A DNA stretch of 64,000 nucleotides from positions 744,001-808,000 of the forward strand of contig NZ_CP125295.1 of assembly GCF_030412785.1 (NCBI RefSeq). Direction: 5' to 3'. Numbering within the stretch: position 1 is the first letter of the stretch; every line of letters starts with the position of its first letter. This DNA comes from Paraburkholderia sabiae. Lineage in GTDB: Bacteria > Pseudomonadota > Gammaproteobacteria > Burkholderiales > Burkholderiaceae. A model generated the notes under the pieces. The model was not told where the DNA came from. It searched no databases and saw nothing but the letters and a program-made list of their open reading frames with translations. This document shows positions 31,216 to 40,337 of the stretch, in pieces. The position numbers and the translations under genes were made by a program.

Positions 31216-32807
31216 ACCGGCCGCCCGACGCCGTCGCCGTGCCGAAGAAGCGCTGGCGCATCCAGTGGATCTGGCTCGTGCCCGTGGTGGCCGTGGGCGT
31301 CGGCATCTGGCTCGCGGTGCAGGCGGCGCTGTCGCAGGGACCGACCATCACGATCAGCTTCAAGACGGGCGAAGGGCTCGAAGCGGGCAAGACCAAGATC
31401 AAGTTCAAGGACGTCGATATCGGCGTCGTGAAGAAGGTGGCGTTGTCGAAAGACTATAAGCGCGTCGTCGCGACGGCGGAACTCACGCGCGACGCCACCA
31501 ACATGCTCGTCGACGACACGCGCTTCTGGGTCGAACGGCCGCGCATAGCGGGCGGCAACGTATCGGGCATCAGCACGCTGCTGTCGGGCGCGTTCATCGG
31601 CATGGACATCGGCAAGGCGAAACAGGAGCGGCGCGATTACACGGGACTCGAAATTCCGCCCGTATTCGCGAGCGACGTGCCCGGCCGCGAGTTCGTACTG
31701 AAGGCAGCGAACCTGGCCTCCCTCGATGTCGGCTCGCCCGTCTATTTCCGGCGGTTGCGCGTGGGCCAGGTGACCTCGTTCGAACTCGACAAGGACGGCG
31801 GCGGCATCACGCTGCGCATCTTCGTGAACGCGCCGTACGACCGGTACGTGAAAAGCGATTCGCGCTTCTGGGAAGCGGGCGGCATCGACGTCGCACTCGG
31901 CACCGACGGCGTGAAGATCAACACGCAGTCGCTGGTGTCGATCCTGATCGGCGGGCTGGCGTTCGAAACGCCCGCGTCGTCGCTCGCGGAGCCGGAAGCG
32001 GAGGTGCGCACGCCGTTCACGCTGTTCGCGACGCGCACCGATGCGATGAAGGTGCAGGACCGCATCGTCGATACTTATGTGCTCAATTTCACGGAATCGG
32101 TGCGCGGGCTGACGGTGGGCGCACCCGTCGATTTCCGCGGCATCGTGCTCGGCGAAGTGTCGGCGATCTATACGCGCTTCGATCCCGTCACGAAAAAGAT
32201 CAGCATTCCCGTCGAAATCCGCTTCTATCCGGAGCGCTTCACGTCGCGCTACGCGAACAACAAGCCGGGAGGCGGGCGCGTCGTCGAGGATCCGAAGGCT
32301 ATCGCCGATTTCCTCGTGTCGCGTGGTTTCCGCGCGCAGCTGAAAACGGGCAGTCTGCTGACGGGCCAGTTGTACGTGTCGTTCGATTTCTTCCCGCACG
32401 CGCCGAAGGCGACCGTCGACTGGAGCCGCACGCCCGCCGAACTGCCGACCGAGCCGAGCGGTTTGCAGTCGCTGCAGGAGTCGATCAACCGGATCGTCGC
32501 GCGGATCGACAAGCTGCCGCTCGAAGAAATCGGCAAGAACACACAGCAGACGCTCGCCAACGCGAGCGCGCTGATGCAAAGCCTCAACACGCAGGTCGTG
32601 CCGCAGGCGAAGAGCACGCTGTCGGCGGCGCAGACGACGCTCAATTCGGCCAGCAACGCGCTCGCGCCCGACTCGACGCTTCAACAGGACACGAGCGATG
32701 CGATCCGCGAACTCGCGCGCACGGCGGCGTCATTCCGCGCGCTGTCCGATTATCTGCAGCGTCATCCGGAAGCGCTGCTGCGCGGCAAACAGGAGGACGC
32801 AAAGTGA
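31212..32807 (+). CDS. pqiB: MCE-domain intermembrane transport protein PqiB
   Basis: 531 residues. One N-terminal transmembrane helix (about 19-40, IWLVPVVAVGVGIWLAVQAAL) and three MCE/MlaD domains (about 44-140, 160-250 and 285-400), each starting with the ITISFKTGEGLEAG-type strand. The C-terminal helical part (about 440-531) forms the needle that spans the periplasm in PqiB of E. coli. Its ATG overlaps the pqiA stop, and its stop overlaps the pqiC start. Confidence 0.94.
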   Translation: MNRPPDAVAVPKKRWRIQWIWLVPVVAVGVGIWLAVQAALSQGPTITISFKTGEGLEAGKTKIKFKDVDIGVVKKVALSKDYKRVVATAELTRDATNMLVDDTRFWVERPRIAGGNVSGISTLLSGAFIGMDIGKAKQERRDYTGLEIPPVFASDVPGREFVLKAANLASLDVGSPVYFRRLRVGQVTSFELDKDGGGITLRIFVNAPYDRYVKSDSRFWEAGGIDVALGTDGVKINTQSLVSILIGGLAFETPASSLAEPEAEVRTPFTLFATRTDAMKVQDRIVDTYVLNFTESVRGLTVGAPVDFRGIVLGEVSAIYTRFDPVTKKISIPVEIRFYPERFTSRYANNKPGGGRVVEDPKAIADFLVSRGFRAQLKTGSLLTGQLYVSFDFFPHAPKATVDWSRTPAELPTEPSGLQSLQESINRIVARIDKLPLEEIGKNTQQTLANASALMQSLNTQVVPQAKSTLSAAQTTLNSASNALAPDSTLQQDTSDAIRELARTAASFRALSDYLQRHPEALLRGKQEDAK

Positions 32808-33394
32808 AGCGATCGATGCTTTCGCGCGGCGCGTATCTCTGCGTCGCCGTCATGCTGGCCGCGTGCGCTTCGCCGCGTTCGAACTTCTATACGTTGAGCC
32901 CGGATTCGACGCTCGACAGCACGGGCGCGCCGCTATCGGTGTCGGTGGTGGTCGGGCCCGTGACGGTGCCCGAACTGGTCGACCGGCCGCAACTCGTGAC
33001 GCGCGTGTCCGGCAACGAAGTGAAGCTGAACGAATTCGCGCGCTGGGGCGAGCCCGTGAAAAGCGGTGTCGCCGATGTAATCGCCGCCGATCTGTCGCGC
33101 CTGCTCGGCTCGCAGCGCGTGTCGGTGTCGTCGCAAACGGTGGCGGGCACGGAGGCGTGCCGCGTGCGCGTCGATATCGTGCAGTTCGATTCGATGCCGG
33201 GCGAAGCGGTCGCCGTCGATGCCTTGTGGACGGTGCGCGTGGCAGGCCGCGACGCGTTGCTGACGGGCCGCTCGACCGTGCGCGAGCCGGTGCAGGGCGC
33301 GGACGACGCGGCGCTCGTGGCTGCGCATAGCCGGGCGCTCGGGGTAGTGAGCCGGGAGATTGCGGCGGCGATCCGGCGTGCTGTTGCGAGCTAG
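32804..33394 (+). CDS. pqiC: PqiC-type auxiliary lipoprotein (DUF330)
   Basis: 196 residues. Lipobox LAAC (Cys21), then SPRSNFYTLSP, the start of the ABC-transport auxiliary lipoprotein family. In E. coli, PqiC anchors the PqiB needle at the outer membrane. It is the last gene of the seven-gene overlapping operon. No strong terminator follows. Confidence 0.92.
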   Translation: MKRSMLSRGAYLCVAVMLAACASPRSNFYTLSPDSTLDSTGAPLSVSVVVGPVTVPELVDRPQLVTRVSGNEVKLNEFARWGEPVKSGVADVIAADLSRLLGSQRVSVSSQTVAGTEACRVRVDIVQFDSMPGEAVAVDALWTVRVAGRDALLTGRSTVREPVQGADDAALVAAHSRALGVVSREIAAAIRRAVAS

Positions 33395-33500
33395 GTGAGC
33401 GCTGTTATGCCGATGAAGCGCGAGTGTTCATACTTGGACGCGCACGAGCCGTCATGTCCTCACGACGGCCGTGCTCGCCATCAAGCATCCGCCGAGGCGG

Positions 33501-34025
33501 TCAGTTGTAGGTGAAGTTCACCGTCGCTGTCGCCACGACGGAGCCGGGTGTCAGCGTGCCGAGTTCGTAGAACTGCGCGACGAACGGAATCGTCATTGAG
33601 TAAGTACTGTCGACTGTGCCCATTGCGACGGCGCTGTTGAGCGTGACGGGCGTGCCTGTGGTTGCGCCGACGCTGGACGCCTTGAGAAGCTGCACGCCTA
33701 CCTGTGTCGCGGTGCCCGTGTTCTGCAGCACGCTTGCCACGGTGTCCATCGTTCCTGCGACCGTCATCGTGATGACGGTGCCCGGCGCGCAGCTGACGAG
33801 CTTCACGTTGAATGGCGTGGCGTTCGTCGTACTGCCGACGGATGCAAAGTTCATGATGGGCGCGCTGCCCAGATTGACGACCTGATTCGCCGACGCACTG
33901 TCGATGCTGCACGAAGGCTGCATGATCAGGCCGGTGAAATTGAGGTTTGCATCTGCGGCGAAAGCCGGTCCTGCTGCCATCAGTGTGAGCGAGGCGAGCA
34001 GCGAGAAGATCTTTCGTAAAGTCAT
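33501..34025 (-). CDS. Fimbrial (type 1 pilin-like) minor subunit
   Basis: 174 residues. Signal peptide to about residue 23 (AGPAFA|ADANLNF), then a pilin domain with two Cys (CSID and VSCAPG) and the C-terminal strand ending in an aromatic (VNFTYN) used for donor-strand exchange. The ATG at 34025 is preferred over the upstream frame at 34106. It is the last gene of the fimbrial operon and probably a terminator or adaptor subunit. Confidence 0.88.
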   Translation of the reverse strand: MTLRKIFSLLASLTLMAAGPAFAADANLNFTGLIMQPSCSIDSASANQVVNLGSAPIMNFASVGSTTNATPFNVKLVSCAPGTVITMTVAGTMDTVASVLQNTGTATQVGVQLLKASSVGATTGTPVTLNSAVAMGTVDSTYSMTIPFVAQFYELGTLTPGSVVATATVNFTYN

Positions 34026-34154
34026 GGTGTTCGGTCGAGGATTGCAATCGGCGTTAGCCCTGCTTGCCGCGAGTCTGTTTGCCGAGGTTCGCGTGTGGCT
34101 ATGCATGCCGAAGCGGGTCAGCGTGGAGCAGACCCGTTTGGCCGTATCGCAGAT

Positions 34155-35240
34155 TTACAGATATTGCATCGTGACGGTCATCGACGTATTTGCCGGGCCG
34201 GGGCCAACCGTGGAGGTCGTCTGGTAGTACCGTGCCTTCAGCGGGATAGTGTAGCTGCCGCCCGTGCTTGAACTGTACCCACTAAAGGTCTGATAGCTGC
34301 TCAACGGGAGCGCTGTGCCGCTGTTGTTGAGCAGTTGCACACCGACGCCCGTGGCCGTCGAACTGCTGTCTAGTGCGACCACCGATTGTGAGCTGTTCAC
34401 GACAGTCGTCGTCGGATCGATGCGGTACTGGACGCTGTTCAAGCCCGCTGGGCAGTTGTTCACGCTGATGTTGAAGCCGACGTTTGTCGTCGTGTGGCCG
34501 ACGCCCGTAAATCCTACCGTGGAGAATGTGCCGAGCGGAATCGATACGTCGGGAGTCGTGCAAGAGCCATTCACAATCTGAACGTTGGGCGTACTGAAAG
34601 ACACCGTGTAGGACGAAAGGAGGGTCGACGGCGACCCGACGATAGGAGCAGTAGGCCGCATTCCGGGTGCAGCCCGTGCCACGTTCAAGGCTGATAGCGT
34701 GCCCGCACTAGGCTGGCCCGTCTTGACGAGCGCGACCTGTATCTGTGCGCCAACAGGTGTACTGGTCGTGTTGCAGGTGGCACCGTACCAGGAACCTCCG
34801 TTTGTGCCGATATCACCCTCGTTGAACCAGCCGCCACAGGATTGTTCGCCGTCCGAGAAACTTATGATCATGCCGATCCCCGTATATCCCGTGTTATACA
34901 CGGTGTACGACCGTCCACCATAGGACGTCGTCGTGCCCGTGCTTGTCAACATCGGCATGCCAAAGGATCCAATGCCCATCCCGCTACTTTGCGAGCAGTT
35001 CCACATGTTTACGCTGGTGCCGCTAGTCGAGGCCCATCCGGTGAGAACAGTGCCTACTGCGCTGTCACGCGGTACGGTGACCGAGGCAGGCAAAGTAACT
35101 GGATATGTGTTGCCGCTGACGCCCGAGCAGGAGTCGGCCCGAGCTTGCGGCGACGCGATCATCCAACACAAACCCAGGAAGCAAAGCCCCAGAAACTGAA
35201 CAAGCCTGTATCGATTCGTCGAATGCTTTGAATCGTTCAT
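34155..35240 (-). CDS. Putative fimbrial tip adhesin (FimH-like, two-domain)
   Basis: 361 residues. Signal peptide to about residue 36 (QARA|DSCSG). The N-terminal part (about 37-205) is an Ser/Thr/Gly-rich lectin-like domain with Cys pairs (MWNCSQ, QSCGGWF, GATCN). The C-terminal pilin domain (about 225-361) has GSCTTPDVSIPLG and NNCPAG and ends in an aromatic-rich strand (TVTMQYL). The GC is lower than the usher gene, as adhesins often are. Gene order usher-adhesin and the two-domain build support tip placement; the ligand is unknown. Confidence 0.85.
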   Translation of the reverse strand: MNDSKHSTNRYRLVQFLGLCFLGLCWMIASPQARADSCSGVSGNTYPVTLPASVTVPRDSAVGTVLTGWASTSGTSVNMWNCSQSSGMGIGSFGMPMLTSTGTTTSYGGRSYTVYNTGYTGIGMIISFSDGEQSCGGWFNEGDIGTNGGSWYGATCNTTSTPVGAQIQVALVKTGQPSAGTLSALNVARAAPGMRPTAPIVGSPSTLLSSYTVSFSTPNVQIVNGSCTTPDVSIPLGTFSTVGFTGVGHTTTNVGFNISVNNCPAGLNSVQYRIDPTTTVVNSSQSVVALDSSSTATGVGVQLLNNSGTALPLSSYQTFSGYSSSTGGSYTIPLKARYYQTTSTVGPGPANTSMTVTMQYL

Positions 35241-35358
35241 AAAATACTCTTTGAAAAATTTGGGTCAATCGTCAAGATGACTTAAATCTGCTGCGCTATT
35301 CGTTTCATGGAGCACGTTTCGTTGCGTGCCGCGTGGAAACGGGCGTCGCGTGCGATTT

Positions 35359-38115
35359 TCAGCGGCACATTGAATCGGCGAACGCGATCGCCGTCTTCCC
35401 CTTCTGGGCAACGGGAAGGGAGTAGCTGACCGTGCAACTCTGCCCTATGCCTGCGCCCCATTTCACAGTCAGATCGCCAACAGCGGCGTTGCTGTAGAAC
35501 ATCGCGCGGCTACCTTGGCTGATCGTGCCGACGTTGTTGCCCTTGTCGTCCAGCACATCCGCGCCGAACGGCACCGTGTCTCCGTTCGGACGGCGCAGAC
35601 GCATCACGACCGCCTGGCCGCGATTTTCGGTATCGAACTTCACGCGCACTACAGCACCCGCCGTCGGTGCAAAATGCTGTTCGGTGCTCTTCAGTTCGAC
35701 ACCCATCGGCAGGCCCTTGGTGTCGATTTCGATGGTATTCAGCGAATACGGCTCCATGCCCGCGACGACCGCATGTCCAAACCCGTCGACGCGCACGCCC
35801 GGCGCCGTCGCCACGCGCGCGCCTGCCGCGTCCTTCGCTTCGACAATCGCAAACGTGTCTCCCGTTTGCGGCGTCAGCGCAACGCCGCCCGGGTACGCGA
35901 CGACCGTGCCCGACATGCCGCCGCCAGCCTGCGTATAGCCGTTCGAATAACCCGCGTTGCCGCGCAACTGCGTGTAGCGGCTCAGATAACCGGCGTTCGC
36001 GTTGATGCTGCCGCCATTCGTGCTGCCCGAGTCATAACCCGCCGTGACGCCGTAGCTCAGTTCGTTGTCGGCGCCCGCGGCGCCCGTGAACGTCTCCTGA
36101 ATCTGCGTGCTGTTGTCGCGCGAGTCGTGCATGAAGCTCGTCATCGTATTGGCGACCTTCGAGCCGATGTCGAGCGGAATGCTCAGGTTCAGCATCACGC
36201 GGTTGTCCCAGCGCGCGCTGTTCACGTCGAGTTCGCGCGACGCCGACACACCCACGCCGACGCGACGGAAATTCGTGTTGTAGCCGACCGAGTACGAGGT
36301 ATCGCGATTCGACTTGTTCCAGTAGTTCTGTGTGAAGCCGGATGCGTAGACGGAGCCCCACGTACCGAGGTTCTGGTTCAGCGTCAGCTGAAGCCGGCCC
36401 TTCTGCACGCCGGTATTCGTATTGCCGATGCCGCGCTGCGCGAGATCGCGCTGATTCATCGCGTCGGGCAGATCCAGGAAGCCGCTCGTCGAGTACCGGT
36501 ACGCGGCCAGCGTCAGGTTGGTGTTCGTCGGCGCGAACAGGCGCGAATAGGAAATCCGCAAGCTCTGGCCGCTGCGGCCCGGCATGTTCCGGAAACTGCT
36601 GTTCGCCTGCGTGATGTCGAGGCCGAACGCGCCGACGGGCGTGTCGATCGCCGCGCCGAGCGCGCCCGACAGATAGCCCTCGGCAGCGGCCACTCCGCCG
36701 TACAGCGTGACGAAGTTGTTGACGCCGCGCTGCACGCCCGCTTCGAAGACGAACGGATGGTTGTGCGCGCTCGTATTGCGGTACTGGCCCGCTGCGACGT
36801 TGTAACGCCAGCGGCCTTCGCGCAGCGCGTTGACAGGCGCCGCGTACGGAACCTTCGACACATGCTGGCTGCCGTCCGCTTCCGTCACGACGACGTCGAG
36901 GTCGCCGCCGTAGCCCGTCGGGTACAGATCGTTGATCTCGAACGCGCCCGGCGCAACCGTCGTCGTGTAGATGATGTTGCCGTTCTGTTTGACCTCGACC
37001 TTCGCGTTGCTGTTCGCGATGCCGCGCACAGTCGGCGCATAGCCGCGCTGCGATTCGGGATACATGCGGTCGTCGGTGGCCAGTTGCACGCCGCGCACGC
37101 CGATACTGTCGAAGATCGTGCCGTCAGTGTACGAATCGCCGAGCGTCAACTGGCTCTTGATGGGTTCGAACGAGCGTTGCAGGTAAGTCTGCATGCTTTG
37201 CACATGCGTGCCCGTGCCCGTCGCGCTGGTGACGTTGCCGTTGTAGCGGAAGCGCCACGGGCCGAGGTTCGCGCCCGCGGTCAGGCCGAGATAGCCCTGC
37301 GTCGTCGCGAGTCCCGCGCCGTTGGTGTGATAGACATTGGCGTTGTACTGCAGCGTCGCAGCAGGCACACCGTCGTCCCAGAACTTCGGATCGACCCAGC
37401 CGCGCGCGTTGCGGCTCATCATGGCCTGCGGAACGCTCACGTCGAGACGCTGCTCGCCCATGTCGAACGTTGCCGTGGCCTGCGGGATGAGTTCTGGCAA
37501 CAGCGCGGTCGAGCCACCGTTAGCGGCGGCGTCGAGCTTCGCGCGCGCCGTTTCCGGCAGTCGCGTGAGATCCACGCCGACGCGCGTCAGCAGGTCGCGG
37601 TCGAACACGGGCTGTGCTGCGCGCTTCTGGCCGCCAGTTTCGCGCAGGTTGACGTCGGTGACGCCGATCCATACGCCATTCACGTAAAGCGCCGCGCGAT
37701 AGTGGCCCGGCAGGGCGGCATTGCCTTTGTCGAAACGGGAGATGTCGACGGTCGCTGCACTGGTGCCCGTCAGGAACTGCGAATTGAACTCGACGGATTC
37801 CGGCGCGGCGGCCGCGATGTTCAGCGTGATGGGAGCGGGGTTGGTCGGCGCGGCAGTACGGTTCGCGTGCGAGGTCGCCATGCCGTCGGCGGCCGACAGC
37901 GCATGCGTGTCGGTGGAAGCGAGCAGCGGCGCAGCGTGCTCGGCTTCGGCTGTCGCGACGGGTTCGGCGGGAGCGGCGCCATTGAGGACGGACAGCGCGT
38001 CTGCATGGGCATGCGCCGCGCTGAACGTCAGCAGCACGGCGAGGCTCGCCTGGCTTAGACACAGCGGATTGGCGTACGCGCGCGTGGAAATGTGTTTCGG
38101 ATGTCTATTCTTCAT
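35359..38115 (-). CDS. Fimbrial usher, outer-membrane assembly platform (FimD/PapC family)
   Basis: 918 residues. Signal peptide (about 1-40, cut near AHA-HA), then the N-terminal chaperone-binding domain (FNSQFLTG near 100). The 24-strand barrel is interrupted by a plug, with the family stretch RGYAPTVRGIA near 350-365. The C-terminal domains hold a Cys pair (SCTVSY and the final MCR). It secretes and polymerises the pilins encoded around it. Confidence 0.94.
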   Translation of the reverse strand: MKNRHPKHISTRAYANPLCLSQASLAVLLTFSAAHAHADALSVLNGAAPAEPVATAEAEHAAPLLASTDTHALSAADGMATSHANRTAAPTNPAPITLNIAAAAPESVEFNSQFLTGTSAATVDISRFDKGNAALPGHYRAALYVNGVWIGVTDVNLRETGGQKRAAQPVFDRDLLTRVGVDLTRLPETARAKLDAAANGGSTALLPELIPQATATFDMGEQRLDVSVPQAMMSRNARGWVDPKFWDDGVPAATLQYNANVYHTNGAGLATTQGYLGLTAGANLGPWRFRYNGNVTSATGTGTHVQSMQTYLQRSFEPIKSQLTLGDSYTDGTIFDSIGVRGVQLATDDRMYPESQRGYAPTVRGIANSNAKVEVKQNGNIIYTTTVAPGAFEINDLYPTGYGGDLDVVVTEADGSQHVSKVPYAAPVNALREGRWRYNVAAGQYRNTSAHNHPFVFEAGVQRGVNNFVTLYGGVAAAEGYLSGALGAAIDTPVGAFGLDITQANSSFRNMPGRSGQSLRISYSRLFAPTNTNLTLAAYRYSTSGFLDLPDAMNQRDLAQRGIGNTNTGVQKGRLQLTLNQNLGTWGSVYASGFTQNYWNKSNRDTSYSVGYNTNFRRVGVGVSASRELDVNSARWDNRVMLNLSIPLDIGSKVANTMTSFMHDSRDNSTQIQETFTGAAGADNELSYGVTAGYDSGSTNGGSINANAGYLSRYTQLRGNAGYSNGYTQAGGGMSGTVVAYPGGVALTPQTGDTFAIVEAKDAAGARVATAPGVRVDGFGHAVVAGMEPYSLNTIEIDTKGLPMGVELKSTEQHFAPTAGAVVRVKFDTENRGQAVVMRLRRPNGDTVPFGADVLDDKGNNVGTISQGSRAMFYSNAAVGDLTVKWGAGIGQSCTVSYSLPVAQKGKTAIAFADSMCR

Positions 38116-38313
38116 GATGAGCCGGATTCGCAGGCAACACCGGCCCCTGCCATGGCATCAGGCCATCGGCACGTCCGGTTTTTCCCTGCGAAGATTCATG
38201 CTGTCAGGTGCGCCGCGGTTCATCCCTTTGCGGCGCCATTAGTCCGGCTGACGAAGGCATCGGGATGCTTCGCAGCGGCGACTCTTCGCCTGCGGCTTGC
38301 GCAGGCTTCGGCG

Positions 38314-39057
38314 TCATTGCAGCGCTGATTCGTGCTTCATCGGGCCGCCGTAGTCGTTCAGCGTGGTGAACGACACCTTGCCGCCAGCGCCCGGCGCGCC
38401 CGACAGCGGCAGCGTGAGGTTGGCGCCCGGCGCGACCATGCCGCCTTCGTCGAACTTCGGCGCATTGACGCCTTCGCCCACGTGCGCTTCGATAATCGTC
38501 ACGTGATAGGGCGTCGGATTCGAAACGAGCAATGCGGGCTTGCCGTCCTGCGTGCCGATGTGCCACGTGAGCTTTTCAGGTGCGTCATCAGCCTTGCCGG
38601 GCAAGCCGGCCGGACGGAAGAAAAATTTGAGGCGCGAGCGGAACGCCAGTTGCACGTAATTCGCGCCCGCCTGGGTAGCCGTGGGCTTGGGCGGCACTTC
38701 GAGCAGGTTGAACCACAGGAGCGTCTCGCGGTCCGTCGGCATCGCTTCGCCCGTATAGGAAATACGGATTGTCTGAGACTTGTCCGGGTCGATGCGCGCG
38801 AGCGGCGGCGTCAGGACGAACGGCAAATCGAGCTTGCTCGGATCGGCGGTGAGGTCGCCCTTGTCGAGCCACACCTGGCTGAGCGCGGGCGATTTGCCCA
38901 CGTTGGAAAGCTTGAGCGTCACTTCGCTATCCGTCGCGTTGTAGACCACGCGCGTACCCGCGATGACGACGGATGCCTGTGTCGCGAAGGGCAACATCGC
39001 ACCGATGGCCAGCACGCCGGCAGCCATCGCACACTTAAGAAGTTTTCGGATATTCAT
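38314..39057 (-). CDS. Fimbrial periplasmic chaperone (PapD/FimC family)
   Basis: 247 residues with a signal peptide to about residue 28 (ATQA|SVVIAGTRVVY). It has a two-domain Ig fold, the conserved Arg/Lys cleft and the G1 motif LLWFNLLEVPP, and it caps pilin subunits before transfer to the usher. The ATG at 39057 (MNIRKLL) is chosen because it begins a proper signal peptide. A 198-base gap separates it from the usher gene; nothing was seen in it. Confidence 0.92.
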   Translation of the reverse strand: MNIRKLLKCAMAAGVLAIGAMLPFATQASVVIAGTRVVYNATDSEVTLKLSNVGKSPALSQVWLDKGDLTADPSKLDLPFVLTPPLARIDPDKSQTIRISYTGEAMPTDRETLLWFNLLEVPPKPTATQAGANYVQLAFRSRLKFFFRPAGLPGKADDAPEKLTWHIGTQDGKPALLVSNPTPYHVTIIEAHVGEGVNAPKFDEGGMVAPGANLTLPLSGAPGAGGKVSFTTLNDYGGPMKHESALQ

Positions 39058-39283
39058 GACGCTCAACCACAAAACGGAATTCGATGAGATGGCGCTGCGC
39101 GTATGCCGCGGGGCGCCGCTCGCCAGGACATCGATCGACTGCGCCGGGGTAACGTCGCACGACACGATGCAAGGCGTAACCGGCTGCCGTCGACTGGACT
39201 GAAAGACCATGGCGGCAGCCGATGTTTGCTGCGTTTGTGCGCGGATGGAAGACGCGTGAGCATCGCGTCCGCGCACCACCCGA

Positions 39284-39832
39284 TTACTGGTAGATCATCG
39301 AGTACGTGACGTTGGTCGTCACGCTGCCAGCCGTAGCGCCGCCAACCGGCGACACGTATTGCGCGGCGTACTGCAGGTTCGCGGCACCGCTCGAGATGGC
39401 GACGGATTGCGAGTTCTGTGCGCCGTCAGCCTTGCTGACGTCGATGGTCTTCTGGCTGCCGTTGTAGTCGACCAGTTGGACTTCAACCTTCGTGGCCGTG
39501 CCGTTGTTGAGCAGGTTGCCGTCGCTCAGCGTATTCGCGCCATATTCCCAGAACGTGTGCACATTGCCCGTCGACGGCGTGCAGCTCGACAGAGCGATGG
39601 CGAAGCCCGTCGAGCCAGCCGACGAACCGGCCGCCGACAGCGTCGAGGCGGCGAGCGTCGGCAGCGTGACCGTGAAGTTGTTGCCTTGACCGTTGCCGCT
39701 CACGGTGCACGTGTTGGCCGTCAGTTGACCGTTGATCGTTACGACGCCGCCGTTGCTGGCGGGCGCTGCGTGTGCCGCCGAAGCAGCCAGACCCATTGCT
39801 GCAACGATCAGGGGGAAAGCGATTTTTTTCAT
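39284..39832 (-). CDS. Major fimbrial subunit (type 1 pilin)
   Basis: 182 residues. Signal peptide to about residue 22 (AAHA|APASNGG), mature pilin with Cys pair (NTCTVSG and SSCTPS), and a final aromatic strand TYSMIYQ. First gene of the five-gene fimbrial operon (major pilin, chaperone, usher, tip, minor), so it should be the most abundant product. Confidence 0.92.
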   Translation of the reverse strand: MKKIAFPLIVAAMGLAASAAHAAPASNGGVVTINGQLTANTCTVSGNGQGNNFTVTLPTLAASTLSAAGSSAGSTGFAIALSSCTPSTGNVHTFWEYGANTLSDGNLLNNGTATKVEVQLVDYNGSQKTIDVSKADGAQNSQSVAISSGAANLQYAAQYVSPVGGATAGSVTTNVTYSMIYQ

Positions 39833-40189
39833 GAAACTTCCTACTCCAAAGCGTCACCGAAGTGACTGAATTAGATTGATGAACCGTTGAGAGAGCATGG
39901 GATCCGACAGTTATCGGAATCGAGAGGAAAATTCCGCCCGCCAGCTAAATGACGGATCCACCTGTTAGGCCCATGAGTGGGCAGAGGTATTATTCGAGGA
40001 ATCGATATGAGCTTCGATAGGAACAGTCTTAAATTGAGAGACGATTCCTAGGGCGATTGGCGTGCTTTCCAAGCAGATATGGGAGAGCTCGTTGGGTAGA
40101 TGAGTTACGCGACCGCGCAGTCGACGGTTTCGCGGGGACGGCGTCACGCGATGCGCAATTTGTGAGGTGCAAGCGAGCTTCAGCCGTTT

Positions 40190-40221
40190 CCAGAAGACTC
40201 TGTATCCAGAAGACTCTGTAA
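40190..40221. repeat. 16-bp tandem duplication upstream of map
   Basis: CCAGAAGACTCTGTAT (40190-40205) and CCAGAAGACTCTGTAA (40206-40221), one mismatch. The second copy runs into the -10 candidate TAAAAT. Confidence 0.9.
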
Positions 40222-40224
40222 AAT
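40219..40224 (+). promoter_or_regulatory. Candidate map -10 element
   Basis: CTCTGTAAAAT gives an extended -10 (TG-TAAAAT type) 114 bases before the map ATG, at the end of the duplicated 16-mer. Confidence 0.4.
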
Positions 40225-40337
40225 GGGTTGGCCCGACAACCGGATGTAGGGTCGCGTTCGAGGCGCTGTTTGACTCGTGCCCCGAAGCGCTCCACGCACG
40301 CGCCTCCAGACCACGCATCCCGCCAACGCTTTCCGAC

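Larger units (their letters stand above)
39833..40337. other. 505-bp divergent region between the fimbrial operon and map
   Basis: No gene was supported. It holds the promoters of both directions, a short hairpin CGGAAT/ATTCCG (39915-39936), the 16-bp tandem duplication at 40190-40221 and the map -10 candidate. Composition is AT-richer from 39840 to 40070. Confidence 0.5.

Noticed and set aside
35515..38058. 847-codon plus-strand frame opposite the usher gene
   Set aside because: Arg/Ala/Val-rich mirror frame with no domain; the minus-strand usher is clear.
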